Shown: one piece after another, positions 44,249 to 54,591 of the stretch | Numbering within the stretch: the first letter of the stretch is position 1 | How the letters are laid out: each line of letters opens with the position of its first letter | Made by a program: the position numbers and the translations under genes | Source of the DNA: Paracoccus beibuensis | GTDB lineage: Bacteria > Pseudomonadota > Alphaproteobacteria > Rhodobacterales > Rhodobacteraceae | Assembly (NCBI RefSeq): GCF_026162625.1 | Contig: NZ_JAOTBD010000013.1 | Coordinates: 1 to 64,000, forward strand | Direction of reading: 5' to 3' | DNA: 64,000 bases | Notes under the pieces: generated by a model | What the model was told of the DNA's origin: nothing | Databases searched by the model: none | The model's input: the letters and a program-made list of their open reading frames with translations, nothing else

Positions 44249-45891
44249 CCGTCCAGCAGCGCGCGCGCAGCTTCGGTTGCGGCCTCTGTCACGCGATCGC
44301 CCGACAGCATCCGCGCGATCTCGGCCACGCGGTCCGGCTCTGACAGCTGAACAACGGTCGAGGTGGTCATGCCGTCGGCCACGGACTTCGCCACCCGGAA
44401 ATGAACCTGGCCCAGAGCCGCGACCTGCGGCGAGTGGGTGATGACCAGCACCTGCGCATCCGAGGCCAGCGTCTGCAGGCGCCGCCCCACCGCATCCGCC
44501 GTCGCGCCGCCAACACCCCGGTCGATCTCGTCGAAGATCATCACCAGCGCGTCGTTTCCGCGCGCCAGGCACACCTTCAGCGCCAGCAGGAAGCGCGACA
44601 GCTCACCGCCCGAGGCGATCTTGTCCAAGGGTCCCGAGGGCGCGCCAGGATTGGTGGCGACCGTGAAGGCGACGGTATCGCGCCCGTCGGGCCCCGCCTC
44701 GGCGGGGGTAACGAGGGTTTCGAAGACCGCGCGTTCCATCTTCAAGGGCGCGAGTTCGGCGGTGACCGCAAGATCCAGCTGGCGCGCCGCGTCCTGCCGC
44801 GCCGTCGTCAGTGCCGCCGCGCCCGCTTCATAGGCTTCCGCGGCAGATCGGTCGGCGGCGCGCAACGCGCCGATCTCGGCCTCTCCGGCGTCGATCTGGC
44901 CCAGCCTCTGGCGCAGATCCTCGGCCAGGGCGGCCAGGTCATCTGGCAACACGTTGTGCTTGCGGGCCAGCCCCCGAAGCGCGAACAGCCGCTCCTCGGT
45001 CGCCTCCAGCGCGGCGGGATCGAAATCGAGCGCCCTCAGCGTATCCTCGACCCCCTTCGTCGCCTCGCCCAGTTCGACAAGTGCCCGGGACAGCGCCGCC
45101 AGCGGCTCATCGAGACGGCCCTCGGCCTGCTCGGCCGCGCCCTCCAGCCAGCGCGCGGCATCGACCATCGCGGCTTCGGCGCCGTTGCCGCCCAGCATCT
45201 GCAGCGCCCGGGCGACGTCGTCACGTATCCGCTCGGCCCCCTGCATGGCCCGCCGCGAGACGTCCAGGCGCTGTTCCTCGCCTCGTTCGGGACCCAGCTT
45301 GTCCAGTTCGGCCACAGCGTGGCGCAGGAATTCCTCTTCCTGCCGCGCCGCCTCCAGCGCAGCCTCAGCGTCAGCCAGGGCACGGGCGGCCTGCCGGCGC
45401 GCGGTCCAGGCGGAGCGCACCGGCGTCAGGTCCAGCGCGCCAAAGACGTCCAGCAACGCCCGGTGCCCACGCGGGTTCAGAAGACCCCGGTCGTCATGCT
45501 GGCCGTGCAGCTCGACCAAGGTTTCGGACAGCTGGCGCAGCACCTCGCCAGAGACGCGCCGGTCGTTGACCCAACCTGTCTTGCGGCCGTCCAACCCGTT
45601 CACGCGGCGCAGGATCAGCTCGTCATCGTCGATGTTGATCCCGGCCTCGGCCAGAACTTCGCGTGCCGGGTGGGACGCCGGCAGGTCGAAGACCGCCTGC
45701 ACCTCGCCCTGCGCCGCACCTTGCCGCACAAGGTCTGCCCGGCTGCGCCAGCCCAGGACGAAGCCAAGGCAGTCCAGCAGGATCGACTTGCCCGCCCCCG
45801 TCTCTCCGGTCAGGACGTTCAGGCCCGAACCGAAAACCAGCTCCAGCCGCTCGATCAGCAGCATGTCGCGGATGTCGAGCGACCTCAGCAT
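44245..45891 (-). CDS. recN: DNA repair protein RecN
   Basis: RecN is an SMC-like ATPase that gathers broken DNA ends for recombinational repair. The 548-aa product starts MLRSLDIRDMLLIERLEL, has Walker A GETGAGKS (about residues 29-36), a central coiled-coil with a short hinge, the signature KIASGGELSRFLLALK, and Walker B VMIFDEIDRGVGG. The start at 45891 is set by homology; its ribosome site is weak. It is last in the long envelope/division cluster. Confidence 0.95.
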   Translation of the reverse strand: MLRSLDIRDMLLIERLELVFGSGLNVLTGETGAGKSILLDCLGFVLGWRSRADLVRQGAAQGEVQAVFDLPASHPAREVLAEAGINIDDDELILRRVNGLDGRKTGWVNDRRVSGEVLRQLSETLVELHGQHDDRGLLNPRGHRALLDVFGALDLTPVRSAWTARRQAARALADAEAALEAARQEEEFLRHAVAELDKLGPERGEEQRLDVSRRAMQGAERIRDDVARALQMLGGNGAEAAMVDAARWLEGAAEQAEGRLDEPLAALSRALVELGEATKGVEDTLRALDFDPAALEATEERLFALRGLARKHNVLPDDLAALAEDLRQRLGQIDAGEAEIGALRAADRSAAEAYEAGAAALTTARQDAARQLDLAVTAELAPLKMERAVFETLVTPAEAGPDGRDTVAFTVATNPGAPSGPLDKIASGGELSRFLLALKVCLARGNDALVMIFDEIDRGVGGATADAVGRRLQTLASDAQVLVITHSPQVAALGQVHFRVAKSVADGMTTSTVVQLSEPDRVAEIARMLSGDRVTEAATEAARALLDG

Positions 45892-45928
45892 GACGGCGCC
45901 CGCAGCGCCGGTGCGCGGCGCGATTCCA

Positions 45929-46777
45929 TCAGAGCCAGCGACCCTCGACCGTCTGCCGGTACACATTCCCCAGCCAGCTGTTGCCGCGCACTTCGGGCGA
46001 CAGGCCGCGGCCGCGCAGCTGGCGGAACGCATCTTCGTAGAAGGGCGAGGACTGGAAGTTGTAGCCCAGGATGGCGCCCGCCGTCTGCGCCTCGTCCGTC
46101 AGGCCGAGCGCCAGATAGGCCTCGACCAGCCGCAGCAGCGCTTCGGGCGTCTGGGTGGTGGTCTGAAACTCCTCGACCACGACGCGGAAGCGGTTGATGG
46201 CGGCCGTATAATGGCCGCGCTTGAGGTAATAGCGCCCGATCTCCATCTCTTTCGCGGCAAGATGGTCGAAGGCCAGGTCGAACTTGAGGATGGCGCTGCG
46301 CGCATACTCGCTGTCGGGATATCGTTCGATCACGGTGCGCAGCCCCTGCAGCGCCTGGAAGGTCAGGCCCTGGTCACGGCCCACGTCGTCGATCTGGTCG
46401 TAATATGACAGTGCCAGAAGATACTGCGCATAGGCCGCGTCCTCATCCCCCGGATAGGTGTCGAGGAACCGCTGCGCCGCGGCGCGGGCCTCTTCATAGT
46501 TGCCGGCCTTGTGGTTGCCGAAGGCCTGCATGATCAGGGCGCGCTTGGCCCATTCGGAGTAGGGGTAGAGACGCTCGATCTCGCTGAAATAGAAGACCGC
46601 GTCTTCCGGCTCGCGGCTGTTCTCGAGCTCGTACTCGCCGCGGCGATAGATTTCGGCCGCATCGTACTGGTCCAGGTTCTGGCGCTGCGCGCGATCCCGG
46701 TCGCCGCCGCATCCCGTCAGAAGCAGTCCGGCAAGCACCGCAGCCATCACCGAAGCCGAAGTTTTCGCGCCCGCCAT
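45929..46777 (-). CDS. bamD: Outer-membrane assembly lipoprotein BamD
   Basis: BamD is the essential lipoprotein of the BAM complex that inserts beta-barrel proteins in the outer membrane. The 282-aa product has a lipoprotein signal with lipobox LLLTGC, then five TPR-like helical repeats, for example the AEIYRRGEYELE and FSEIERLYPYSEWAKRAL stretches. ATG 46777 is chosen over GTG 46783 because AGGG lies five bases upstream. It is between lpxC and recN, as usual in relatives. Confidence 0.93.
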   Translation of the reverse strand: MAGAKTSASVMAAVLAGLLLTGCGGDRDRAQRQNLDQYDAAEIYRRGEYELENSREPEDAVFYFSEIERLYPYSEWAKRALIMQAFGNHKAGNYEEARAAAQRFLDTYPGDEDAAYAQYLLALSYYDQIDDVGRDQGLTFQALQGLRTVIERYPDSEYARSAILKFDLAFDHLAAKEMEIGRYYLKRGHYTAAINRFRVVVEEFQTTTQTPEALLRLVEAYLALGLTDEAQTAGAILGYNFQSSPFYEDAFRQLRGRGLSPEVRGNSWLGNVYRQTVEGRWL

Positions 46778-46927
46778 CTTCACCCTGCCCTAAGATCCTT
46801 GCCGTCGACAGGCCCCGTCGGGGGGCGCTGCCGGCATCTGGTAGCACAGAACATCAGGGGGCGCAAAATGGCAATCCGTTGAATTCTGCATGGCTTTGCA
46901 AGCACGCGTGCAAGCAGCCACCGCGGC

Positions 46928-47869
46928 CTATTCGGCCGCGATGGCTGCCGGGATCATGGCACGCATCAGGGCATAGTCGGCGACGCCGGCGCCCGGAAGG
47001 CGGTCTTCCAATTCCGGCGTGCACCGCTCCCACTGCCAGGCAGTCGGGTCAGCAAAGAGCGCGCGCAGCAGGCGGTTCGTCATCGCGTGGCCCGCACGAT
47101 GGCCGGTGTAGCGCGCCAAAAGCGGTGCCCCCGCCAGCGCCAGATCGCCGGTGGCGTCCAGCATCTTGTGGCGCACCGCCTCGTCGGCGTGACGCAGACC
47201 GCCCGGCGACAGCACCTCGGCCCCGTCGACGACGACGGCGTTCAGGAACGTCCCGCCCAGAGCAAGACCATTGCGGCGCATCGCCTCGACATCCGAGACG
47301 CGGCAGAACGTCCGGCTGTCGGCCAGCTCTCGCAGGAAGGCGCCGTTGGCCATGTCCAGCCGCATTTCCTGGTGGCCGATGGCGGCGTCGGTGAAGTCGA
47401 TTTCGAAGTCGATCTCGAGATGATCCGCAGGCGACAGGCGTGCAAAGGCCTCTCCCTCGCGGACCTCGACGGGGCGCAGCACGCGGATAGCGCGCAGCGC
47501 CGCCGCCTGGCGCCGGATGCCGACGGCCAGAATGCGTTCAACGAACGGCGCCGAGGATCCGTCGAGGATCGGCACCTCGGGACCATCCACGGTCACCAGC
47601 GCGTTGTGAATGCCCGTGCCGGCGAGTGCCGCCATGACATGTTCGACCGTCGACAGTGTCACGCCCGCGCCATTGTCCATCAGCGTGCAGAGCTTGGACG
47701 GCGTGACGTGGTTCCACAGCGCGGGAATATCAACGGCCGGGCTCAGGTCGGTGCGGCGGAACACGATGCCATGTCCCGCAGGCGCCGGATGCAGCGTCAA
47801 CACGGCCGCAGCGCCCGAGTGCAACCCGACGCCCGTGAATGTCACCTTGTCTTTCAGCGTTGCTTGCAT
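46928..47869 (-). CDS. lpxC: UDP-3-O-acyl-N-acetylglucosamine deacetylase
   Basis: LpxC carries out the first committed step of lipid A synthesis. The 313-aa zinc enzyme begins MQATLKDKVTFTGVGLHSG, has the HIS/Asp zinc motif in STVEHVMAAL and VRHKMLDATGDLALAG, and the SRTFCRVSDVEAMRRNGLALGG stretch in parts. The start at 47869 matches relatives; AGGGG lies upstream. A terminator after ftsZ separates it partly from that gene. Confidence 0.96.
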   Translation of the reverse strand: MQATLKDKVTFTGVGLHSGAAAVLTLHPAPAGHGIVFRRTDLSPAVDIPALWNHVTPSKLCTLMDNGAGVTLSTVEHVMAALAGTGIHNALVTVDGPEVPILDGSSAPFVERILAVGIRRQAAALRAIRVLRPVEVREGEAFARLSPADHLEIDFEIDFTDAAIGHQEMRLDMANGAFLRELADSRTFCRVSDVEAMRRNGLALGGTFLNAVVVDGAEVLSPGGLRHADEAVRHKMLDATGDLALAGAPLLARYTGHRAGHAMTNRLLRALFADPTAWQWERCTPELEDRLPGAGVADYALMRAMIPAAIAAE

Positions 47870-48030
47870 GATCGCGCGCCCCTGAGTCTCGTCCATGGCC
47901 CTGTGGACCCTTGTTGACAGTGGAGCTAGTCCCGCCCGACCAAGCATTCAATTAACGTTTTGTGACGCGGTGAAACATTCGCCTCGACAACAGGCTCAAC
48001 CTTGAGGTGATTTCAAGCAAGCCCCTGAAC

Positions 48031-48068
48031 ACAAAGAAGAAGGGGACCGGTTCATCCGATCCCCTTCT
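48031..48068 (-). terminator. Terminator of ftsZ
   Basis: Read on the minus strand, AGAAGGGGATCGG and CCGGTCCCCTTCT form a nearly perfect 13-bp stem with a 5-base loop, followed by TCTTT, about 30 bases after the ftsZ stop. Confidence 0.8.
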
Positions 48069-48098
48069 GCCTGTTGGCGCTCGTTTTCGTGATGACGA

Positions 48099-49688
48099 TC
48101 AGTTGGCCTGGCGGCGCAGGAATGCCGGGATTTCGACATTGTCCTGAGCGTTGTCGGGGCTGGCCAGATCGTCGAAATCGGTGTCCTGCTGGCGGGCGCG
48201 AACCGCGACACGTTCGTTCACGCGCTCGGCGATCGACGAGGCTGCGGGCTTCTGCCCGGCCGGCTGGTCGCTGCCGTGTCCTGCCATCCGCTCCAGCATC
48301 CGGCCAAGGCCGCTCATGCGGCTGTGGCTGCGCGTGTCCTGAACCGGCTGCTGCGGCGGCTGCTGTGCGCGAGAGCCTTGGCCATGGTTGTCGACGGCGC
48401 GGCGAAGGCGGTCCATGACCTCGGGGGTCGGCTGGCCGGGGCGGGCACCTTGCGGGGCGCGCGGGGCCACGAAGGCCGAGGCGTCGTCATCGATCCGCAC
48501 GGCGGTCTGACGCGGCTGCTCTTTCGGCTGGTAGGCCGGCTGCGGCATGTCGTCCTCGACACGCGCTGCGGGGGCTGGTGCGGGCGTCTCGGCGACCGCC
48601 GGCATGCGCCGCGCGGGAACCGGAACCTCGTCCTGGACAACCGGGGCGGCAGCAACCGACGGGTTCTGCGTCAGCGGCGCCGCCATGCTGCGGCGGGGCG
48701 AGGGAACCTCGGCCACGGCCGCGGCAGCATCGATGCCCGTTGCCACGACGGACACGCGGATCGTGCCGTCCATGTCCGGGTCCAGGGTCGAGCCGACGAT
48801 GATGTTGGCGTCGCTGTCAACCTTGTCGCGGATGACGTTGGCGGCCTCGTCCAACTCGAACAGGGTCATGTCATAGCCGCCGGTGATGTTGATCAGCACG
48901 CCGCGGGCGCCGTTCAGGCTGATCTCGTCCAGCAGCGGGTTGGCAATGGCACGCTCGGCGGCCTCTTGCGCGCGGTTGTCGCCTGCAGCCTCGCCGGTGC
49001 CCATCATCGCCTTGCCCATCTCGTCCATGACGGCGCGGACGTCGGCGAAGTCGAGGTTGATCAGGCCCGGGCGCACCATCAGGTCCGTCACGCCCTTGAC
49101 GCCCTGGTAGAGCACGTCGTCGGCCAGCGCAAAGGCTTCGGTGAAGGTGGTCTTTTCGTTCGCCAGCCGGAACAGGTTCTGGTTGGGGATGATGATCAGC
49201 GTGTCCACGACCTTCTGGAGGGCCTCGACGCCCTCCTCGGCCTGGCGCATCCGCTTGGTGCCCTCGAACTGGAAGGGCTTGGTCACGACGCCGACGGTCA
49301 GGATGCCCATCTCGCGCGCGGCCTGGGCGATGATCGGGGCGGCGCCGGTACCGGTGCCGCCGCCCATGCCGGCGGTGATGAAGCACATATGCGCGCCCAT
49401 CAGGTGATCGACGATATCCTCGATCGTCTCCTCGGCGGCCTTGGCGCCGATGGTGGGCTTGGCGCCGGCGCCGAGGCCCTCGGTCACCTTCGGACCCATC
49501 TGGATGCGGCTGGTCGCCCGGCTCTGCTGCAGGGCTTGCGCGTCCGTGTTGGCGACCACGAACTCGACACCGTCAAGCTGCTTCTGAATCATGTTGTTGA
49601 CGGCGTTGCCACCGGCACCGCCGACGCCGAAGACCGTGATGCGCGGCTTCAGCTCTTCTTCGTCATTCATCATCAGGTTGAGGTTCAT
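48099..49688 (-). CDS. ftsZ: Cell-division protein FtsZ
   Basis: FtsZ is the tubulin-like GTPase that builds the division ring. The 529-aa product has the GTP-binding start [18 protein letters not shown], the tubulin signature [10 protein letters not shown], the T7 loop [11 protein letters not shown], a long disordered linker rich in Pro, Ala and Gln, and the conserved C-terminal peptide [10 protein letters not shown] for FtsA binding. The start at 49688 has AGGCGG upstream. The linker is longer than in E. coli, as is typical in alphaproteobacteria. Confidence 0.97.
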   Translation of the reverse strand: MNLNLMMNDEEELKPRITVFGVGGAGGNAVNNMIQKQLDGVEFVVANTDAQALQQSRATSRIQMGPKVTEGLGAGAKPTIGAKAAEETIEDIVDHLMGAHMCFITAGMGGGTGTGAAPIIAQAAREMGILTVGVVTKPFQFEGTKRMRQAEEGVEALQKVVDTLIIIPNQNLFRLANEKTTFTEAFALADDVLYQGVKGVTDLMVRPGLINLDFADVRAVMDEMGKAMMGTGEAAGDNRAQEAAERAIANPLLDEISLNGARGVLINITGGYDMTLFELDEAANVIRDKVDSDANIIVGSTLDPDMDGTIRVSVVATGIDAAAAVAEVPSPRRSMAAPLTQNPSVAAAPVVQDEVPVPARRMPAVAETPAPAPAARVEDDMPQPAYQPKEQPRQTAVRIDDDASAFVAPRAPQGARPGQPTPEVMDRLRRAVDNHGQGSRAQQPPQQPVQDTRSHSRMSGLGRMLERMAGHGSDQPAGQKPAASSIAERVNERVAVRARQQDTDFDDLASPDNAQDNVEIPAFLRRQAN

Positions 49689-49868
49689 GGTGTCCGCCTG
49701 TTTTCGCTGCTTCGCTTTTTCGGGCGCGGGATGCCCGCTCGAATCCCGATATTTATTGGTGATCGTAACCATTCTGCACCACTGCGTCACTCGAAAAACA
49801 GTGGAAACGGGCGAAATGTGGCGGTAGTTCCGGCGCGTTTCGGCGGTATCTTGCCACACGCGCTGAAT

Positions 49869-49890
49869 ATGGTGGGGCAAGCCCTACCAT
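49869..49890 (-). terminator. Hairpin between ftsA and ftsZ
   Basis: ATGGT-GGGC and GCCC-ACCAT arms (with one mismatch) form a 10-bp stem with a 2-base loop 23 bases after the ftsA stop, in the 224-base ftsA-ftsZ gap. It may be a weak terminator or a processing site before ftsZ's own promoter. Confidence 0.35.
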
Positions 49891-49912
49891 GCCATAGCCT
49901 CTGCCCGTTCGC

Positions 49913-51247
49913 TCACCAGTTGTTCTTGAACCAGCGATACGCCCGACGCAGGCTGCGCGCCGAATATCGGTCGGCGGGCATTTCGAAATCCCACCATTCG
50001 TCCTGCGGATGCGCCGCGAACAGGGCAAGGCCGACGGCGCTGGAAAAACTGGGATCGGTCAGCTGGTGCGCCAGCCCGTCGATGCGCAGGGGCCGCCCGC
50101 AGCGGATGTTGGGTCCCAGGATCCGCGCCGCCAGCCCGTCCAGCCCGGGGATCTGGCTGCCGCCGCCGGTCAACACGATCTGCTGGCTGGGCATATAGTC
50201 GAACCCGGCCGCGTCCAGCACCTCGCGCGCGCGCTCCAGGATCTCCTCGACCCGCGGGCGCATGATGCCGATGACGTCGGCGCGGCTGACATGGCGGCGG
50301 TCGGCCTCCCACTCGCTTGTATCCGAGCCCACATCGATCATGTCGCGATCATCGCGGCCGGTGGCCTCGACACCGCCGTTCAGCGTCTTCAGACGCTCGG
50401 CCACAGGCAAGCTGACGCGCAGGCCCTGCGCGATGTCCTGGGTGATCAGGTTGCCGCCGATGGGCACGTGATCGGAAAAGATCATGTGCTTCTTGATGAA
50501 GACCGACACGCCGGTCCCGCCGCCGCCGAAGTCGACGCAGGCTGCGCCCAGTTCCTGCTCGTCCTCGACCAGGCTCGCGCGGGCCGAGGCGTAGGGGGCC
50601 GAGGCGATGCCCGCCAGCTCGAGGTCGCAGCGGCGGATGCACTGCACCAGGTTGCCGATGACGTCGCCGTCGACCGTCAGCACATGCATGTCGCAGAACA
50701 GCTTGTTGCCCAGATGGTCGCGCGGATCGGCCAGGCTTGACCGATTGTCGACGGCGAAGTTCACCGGCTGCGCGTGAAGCACCTCGCGGCCCCGGCCGAA
50801 GTCCGGCGTCTCGCAGGCCGCCAGCACCGCCGCGACGTCATGGTCGCCCACCTGCCCCGACGCCAGCGAGATCTCTCCGGCGAGGCCATAGGATGCCGGG
50901 CGCCCGCCCGACAGGCAGGCGATCACGTGGTCGATACGGACACCGGCAACCTTTTGTGCGGCGGCGACGACGGTGCGGATGGCGCGCTCGGTCTCGGCCA
51001 TCGTCTCGATCTCGCCACGGCGCATGCCGCGCGACCGGGTCGAGGCCGCGCCGATCACGCGGAAGTTCACCTGCCCCGCCATGGACCCGACGCCATCGGT
51101 GGCGCGGAATGTGCCGTTGCTGTCGACACGCAGCACCAGACAGGCGATCTTCGACGTGCCGATGTCCAGGATGCCGACGACGCCGCGCTGAAGGGCGGCC
51201 CGGCGGATGTTCCGCATCGCGCGCTGCGTTTGATAGAGTTCGGCCAT
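49913..51247 (-). CDS. ftsA: Cell-division protein FtsA
   Basis: FtsA is the actin-like membrane tether of FtsZ. The 444-aa product has the actin phosphate-1 loop VVGILDIGTSKIACLV, the adenosine and phosphate-2 segments AACVDFGGGGTGVSVF and IVLTGGGSQIPGLD, and a C-terminal amphipathic helix ending RRAYRWFKNNW that binds membrane. The ATG at 51247 has GAGGGG six bases upstream. It lies 14 bases after ftsQ. Confidence 0.96.
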   Translation of the reverse strand: MAELYQTQRAMRNIRRAALQRGVVGILDIGTSKIACLVLRVDSNGTFRATDGVGSMAGQVNFRVIGAASTRSRGMRRGEIETMAETERAIRTVVAAAQKVAGVRIDHVIACLSGGRPASYGLAGEISLASGQVGDHDVAAVLAACETPDFGRGREVLHAQPVNFAVDNRSSLADPRDHLGNKLFCDMHVLTVDGDVIGNLVQCIRRCDLELAGIASAPYASARASLVEDEQELGAACVDFGGGGTGVSVFIKKHMIFSDHVPIGGNLITQDIAQGLRVSLPVAERLKTLNGGVEATGRDDRDMIDVGSDTSEWEADRRHVSRADVIGIMRPRVEEILERAREVLDAAGFDYMPSQQIVLTGGGSQIPGLDGLAARILGPNIRCGRPLRIDGLAHQLTDPSFSSAVGLALFAAHPQDEWWDFEMPADRYSARSLRRAYRWFKNNW

Positions 51248-51261
51248 TCGCTTCCCCTCGT

Positions 51262-52197
51262 TCAACCCTTGTTGTCCGTACCCGGCAGCACCTGGCCGTC
51301 AGGACCCAGCAGCGGCAGGCCACGCGCCTGGCGGATGGTGTTCCGGGCATCGACGCCCAGCCTCAGGACCGGGCGCGACGGATCGCGCAAATCGACCGAG
51401 GTAATGTCGCGGCCCAGCATGTCCTCGGCCCGGTGCAGCGCGATCGCCGCTTCCAGCGCGACGACGGCGCCCTTCTCGGGCAGCATGATGCGCTGGCCGA
51501 AATCAAGCACCAGGTCCCACCGCCGCTCGCCCCGGCGGACCAAGCCGCGCACGCGCGGCAGGATCGGCCCGGCGGCGTCGAACAGGGCCAGCGCCTCCTC
51601 GGTCACAAGATCCGCCCCCTCGCCCGAGATCAGCGGCAGCTCCGGCCGTACCTCTCGCGAGGTGACGCTGGCGACGCGGTGGCCGCTGCGGTCCAGGATC
51701 TCGATCCCGCGGCTGTGGCGCCAGAGGATGGCGGGCTCGCGCTCCACCACCTCGGCGGACAGGATGCCGCCGGGCTTGATGCGCAGGTCGATGGTCTCGA
51801 CCGCGTCAAGCTGCATCACCTGCAGGCGCAGCGCGGCCAGGTCGATGTCGAAGCTGGACGCCGGCAAGTCCACCGGCAGCATGGCCCGCAGCGCCGTCTC
51901 GACGACCGGAGAAGCCCCCTCGATCGCCATGGTGTGAACCTGGAATTCCTCACGGCTCTGGACCTGCGTCACGACCGAATTCACACCGTCGCGCAGAAGC
52001 GCGCGGCGATCCTCGTCCGCCAGCCACAGCCCGCCGACCATTGCCAGCACGAAGGCCGGCGCGCCCACGCGGACGAACCGGCGATAAAGCGGCGTCAGCC
52101 ACATCCGTTCCAAGCGGTACTGCAGACGCGACGGCGCGGGGTCGCGACGCTGCCGGGGCTGCGGCGTCACCTGCTTTCCGGGGCGATGATCGATCAC
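51262..52197 (-). CDS. ftsQ: Cell-division protein FtsQ
   Basis: FtsQ links early and late division proteins in the periplasm. The 311-aa product has a basic cytoplasmic N-terminus, one membrane helix (about residues 48-68, [15 protein letters not shown]), and a POTRA domain followed by the FtsQ beta domain ([17 protein letters not shown]). The start is GTG at 52197 forming a 4-base GTGA overlap with ddl; an earlier GTG at 52206 is possible. The periplasmic part ends PGTDNKG. Confidence 0.9.
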   Translation of the reverse strand: MIDHRPGKQVTPQPRQRRDPAPSRLQYRLERMWLTPLYRRFVRVGAPAFVLAMVGGLWLADEDRRALLRDGVNSVVTQVQSREEFQVHTMAIEGASPVVETALRAMLPVDLPASSFDIDLAALRLQVMQLDAVETIDLRIKPGGILSAEVVEREPAILWRHSRGIEILDRSGHRVASVTSREVRPELPLISGEGADLVTEEALALFDAAGPILPRVRGLVRRGERRWDLVLDFGQRIMLPEKGAVVALEAAIALHRAEDMLGRDITSVDLRDPSRPVLRLGVDARNTIRQARGLPLLGPDGQVLPGTDNKG

Positions 52198-53129
52198 GAC
52201 CGGCACAGCGCATCCTCCACCATCCAGCGCATCAGCGCGGGAAAGTCGATGCCGGCATGGGCGGCCTGCTCGGGCGCCAGAGAGGTCGGCGTCATGCCGG
52301 GCTGGGTGTTCACCTCGAGGATGATCAGGCCGTCGAGGCCACGGCTCTCGTCCCAGCGGAAATCGGTGCGCGTCAGGCCGGTGCAGCCAAGCGCCCGGTG
52401 CGCGCGGCAGGCCATCTGCAGGCAGGCATCGGTGATGTCGGCCGGAATATCGGCGGGAACGACATGGCGCGACCCGCCGACGCTGTACTTGGCGGCGTAG
52501 TCGTACCAACCCTCGGTCAGGATCTCGGTCACGCCCAGGGCGCGATCGTCCATCACTGTGGTCGTCAGTTCGCGTCCCGGCGCATAGGTTTCGACCATGA
52601 CGCGGTCCGGCATCTCGGCCGACAGCTGCGGCGGCTGGTTGGCGCCGTCATGGACGATATAGACGCCCACGGAGGAACCTTCGCCGTTCGGCTTCACCAC
52701 GTAGGGGGGCGGCATGACATGGCGGCGGCGCACCTCGTCGGCATCGGCGATGATGCTTTCGACCACCGGCAGACCTGCGGCCCGAAACGCATCCTTCGCG
52801 CGGCTCTTGTCCATCGCCAGGGCCGAGGCGAGAACGCCCGAATGCGTATAGGGGATGTCCAGCCAGTCCAGCAGGCCCTGGACGCAGCCATCCTCGCCCC
52901 ACCGGCCATGCAGAGCGTTGAAGACCACGTCAGGATCGACCTCGGCAAGACGCCGGACGATCTCGTCGCCCCGGGCCTGACCCAGCTCTATTTCCGTTAC
53001 CTGATAACCCGCCACCCGCAGCGCAGCCGCGCATTCGCGCCCTGATGATAACGACACCTCGCGCTCGGCCGAGGGTCCGCCCATCAGAACAGCGACCGAG
53101 TGGGCTGTCCTGCTCGACCTGCCCGCCAC
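52194..53129 (-). CDS. ddl: D-alanine-D-alanine ligase
   Basis: Ddl joins two D-alanines with ATP for peptidoglycan precursors. The 311-aa ATP-grasp enzyme has [19 protein letters not shown] at the start, [11 protein letters not shown], the [10 protein letters not shown] strand and the metal-binding end [16 protein letters not shown] at 53129 is chosen because AGAGG lies seven bases upstream and the length then fits the family; a longer frame would add an unconserved tail of 17 residues. Confidence 0.94.
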   Translation of the reverse strand: MAGRSSRTAHSVAVLMGGPSAEREVSLSSGRECAAALRVAGYQVTEIELGQARGDEIVRRLAEVDPDVVFNALHGRWGEDGCVQGLLDWLDIPYTHSGVLASALAMDKSRAKDAFRAAGLPVVESIIADADEVRRRHVMPPPYVVKPNGEGSSVGVYIVHDGANQPPQLSAEMPDRVMVETYAPGRELTTTVMDDRALGVTEILTEGWYDYAAKYSVGGSRHVVPADIPADITDACLQMACRAHRALGCTGLTRTDFRWDESRGLDGLIILEVNTQPGMTPTSLAPEQAAHAGIDFPALMRWMVEDALCRS

Positions 53130-53175
53130 GATTCTGCCTCTTGTTGCCCGGTTGATCCGGGCTTCGCCTGTCTTG

Positions 53176-53195
53176 CGCAACCTTTCACGGTTGCG
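53176..53195. terminator. Hairpin between murB and ddl
   Basis: CGCAACC and GGTTGCG pair perfectly across 6 bases in the 136-base gap between murB and ddl. There is no T-run, so this is at best a weak attenuator. Confidence 0.3.
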
Positions 53196-53265
53196 TCATG
53201 GCTGACACGTTACAGCCAAAGCACGAAGCACAAAAGCGTATTTTCGTTAACAGGAGGTGAATCGC

Positions 53266-54198
53266 TCAGTCATCTTCTGCGGGATCGCCGACGCGGACGA
53301 CCTCCCATTGCAGGTCGTGACCGCTGTCTTCGAAGACGCGGCGGCGCACCAGCTCGCCCAAGGCCTCCAGCTCGGTCGCGGTGGCGCCGCCGGTGTTGAC
53401 CAGGAAGTTCGGGTGCTTTTCCGACATCTGCGCCCCGCCCCAGCTGTGGCCGCGCAGCCCCGCCCGGTCGATCAGCGACCAGGCTTTCAGATCGTGCGTG
53501 TCATCCGCCTGCCCGGTCGAGCTGAAGCCCGCCGGGTTGCGGAAGGTCGACCCGGCGCTGCGTTCGCGCGTCGGCTGGCTGGCGTCGCGTCGGGCCAACT
53601 GGTCGACCATTTTCGCGTGCAGCACATCCGGATCGCCGGCACTGGCGCGGAACCGCGCCTGCGTCAAAACCCAGCCGTCGGGAAGCTCGGCGTGGCGATA
53701 GCCGAAACCAAGCTCCTTGGCCGTCAGGACCACCTCGCGTCCGTCGCGCGTGACGGCCTGCGCGTCGATCAGGTGATCGGCGACATAGCTGCCGTAGCAG
53801 CCGGCGTTCATCCGGACCGCCCCGCCGATGCTGCCGGGAATGGTGCGCAGGAACGTCAGGTCCAGGCCGGCATCCGCGGCACGCCGCGCCACCTGCGCGT
53901 CCAGCGCCGCCGCCCCCGCAGTGATGATGCCGTCTTCGATCTCGATGCCGTTGAAGGCGCGGCCAAGCCGGATGACGACGCCTCGGATTCCGCCGTCGCG
54001 CACGATCAGATTGCTGCCGACGCCCATGGCGAAAACGGGCATGGGCGGGTCGAGCGCCGACAGGAATTCGGCCAGATCCTCTGCATCGGCGGGCTGGAAT
54101 AGCCAGTCGGCGGGGCCGCCGACACGCAGCCAGGTCAGGCTGTCAAGGGGACGGTCGGCGGTCAGGGTGCCCCGAGGGCAGGGAAGATCCAGGCTCAT
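53266..54198 (-). CDS. murB: UDP-N-acetylenolpyruvoylglucosamine reductase
   Basis: MurB reduces the enolpyruvyl group to make UDP-MurNAc. The 310-aa flavoenzyme has the FAD motif [46 protein letters not shown] with the catalytic Ser, and the late [16 protein letters not shown]. It is the type II short form without the extra C-terminal domain. The start at 54198 ([10 protein letters not shown]) is set by homology. Confidence 0.95.
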   Translation of the reverse strand: MSLDLPCPRGTLTADRPLDSLTWLRVGGPADWLFQPADAEDLAEFLSALDPPMPVFAMGVGSNLIVRDGGIRGVVIRLGRAFNGIEIEDGIITAGAAALDAQVARRAADAGLDLTFLRTIPGSIGGAVRMNAGCYGSYVADHLIDAQAVTRDGREVVLTAKELGFGYRHAELPDGWVLTQARFRASAGDPDVLHAKMVDQLARRDASQPTRERSAGSTFRNPAGFSSTGQADDTHDLKAWSLIDRAGLRGHSWGGAQMSEKHPNFLVNTGGATATELEALGELVRRRVFEDSGHDLQWEVVRVGDPAEDD

Positions 54199-54243
54199 GC
54201 GCCTGGTCGTAGCCAGCCGCCCGTGTGGCGTCAACCAGAGCCG

Positions 54244-54591
54244 TCAGATCAAAAAGGTCGCGCCAACCACTGCCGCCGACAAAAGCAAGGCGGCGACCGT
54301 TGCAAGACCGGTTCGACCGCACCACGCGAGGCGATGCCCCTGAGGCCCGGCCATCGCCGTGCCGCAAGCGACGCCGACAAGGGCAGGAAGCACGGTGAAG
54401 GCCTGGGCCACAAGTGCCGCCAGATCGCGGAAGCCCTCTTGCCCGCGCGCGGCCAGGAACAGCTGGATCGCAATGGCGGCCAGCAGCGCCGACAGCACCA
54501 GAAGCGGCCAGCGCAGGCGCAGACGCGCCGCGCCCCAGGCGATGAAGCTTGAACCCGCACAGCACAGGCCCGCGATCAGCCAGGGGTTCAC
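54244..54591 (-). CDS. Hypothetical membrane protein between murB and DUF2484
   Basis: I do not recognise this 115-aa protein. It has four likely membrane helices (around residues 5-22, 28-47, 61-80 and 95-113) with short loops. It begins with GTG overlapping the DUF2484 stop (GTGA), and murB starts 45 bases after its end, so it is embedded in the mur cluster and co-translated with its neighbour. The position suggests an accessory role in precursor export or wall synthesis, by inference only. Confidence 0.65.
   Translation of the reverse strand: MNPWLIAGLCCAGSSFIAWGAARLRLRWPLLVLSALLAAIAIQLFLAARGQEGFRDLAALVAQAFTVLPALVGVACGTAMAGPQGHRLAWCGRTGLATVAALLLSAAVVGATFLI

Noticed and set aside
46895..46920. 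TTTGCAA and GCACGCGTGC motifs as a PccR-type box before bamD
   Set aside because: They lie downstream of lpxC and over 100 bases from bamD; spacing does not fit and there is no metabolic link.
48001..48017. CTTGA-N7-TCAAG repeat as a MerR-type operator
   Set aside because: Lies just beyond the ftsZ terminator, far from the lpxC start; arms are only five bases and no regulator is nearby.
53252..53260. AGGAGGTGA on the plus strand as a ribosome site
   Set aside because: The frame that follows is antisense to murB and encodes nothing recognisable.
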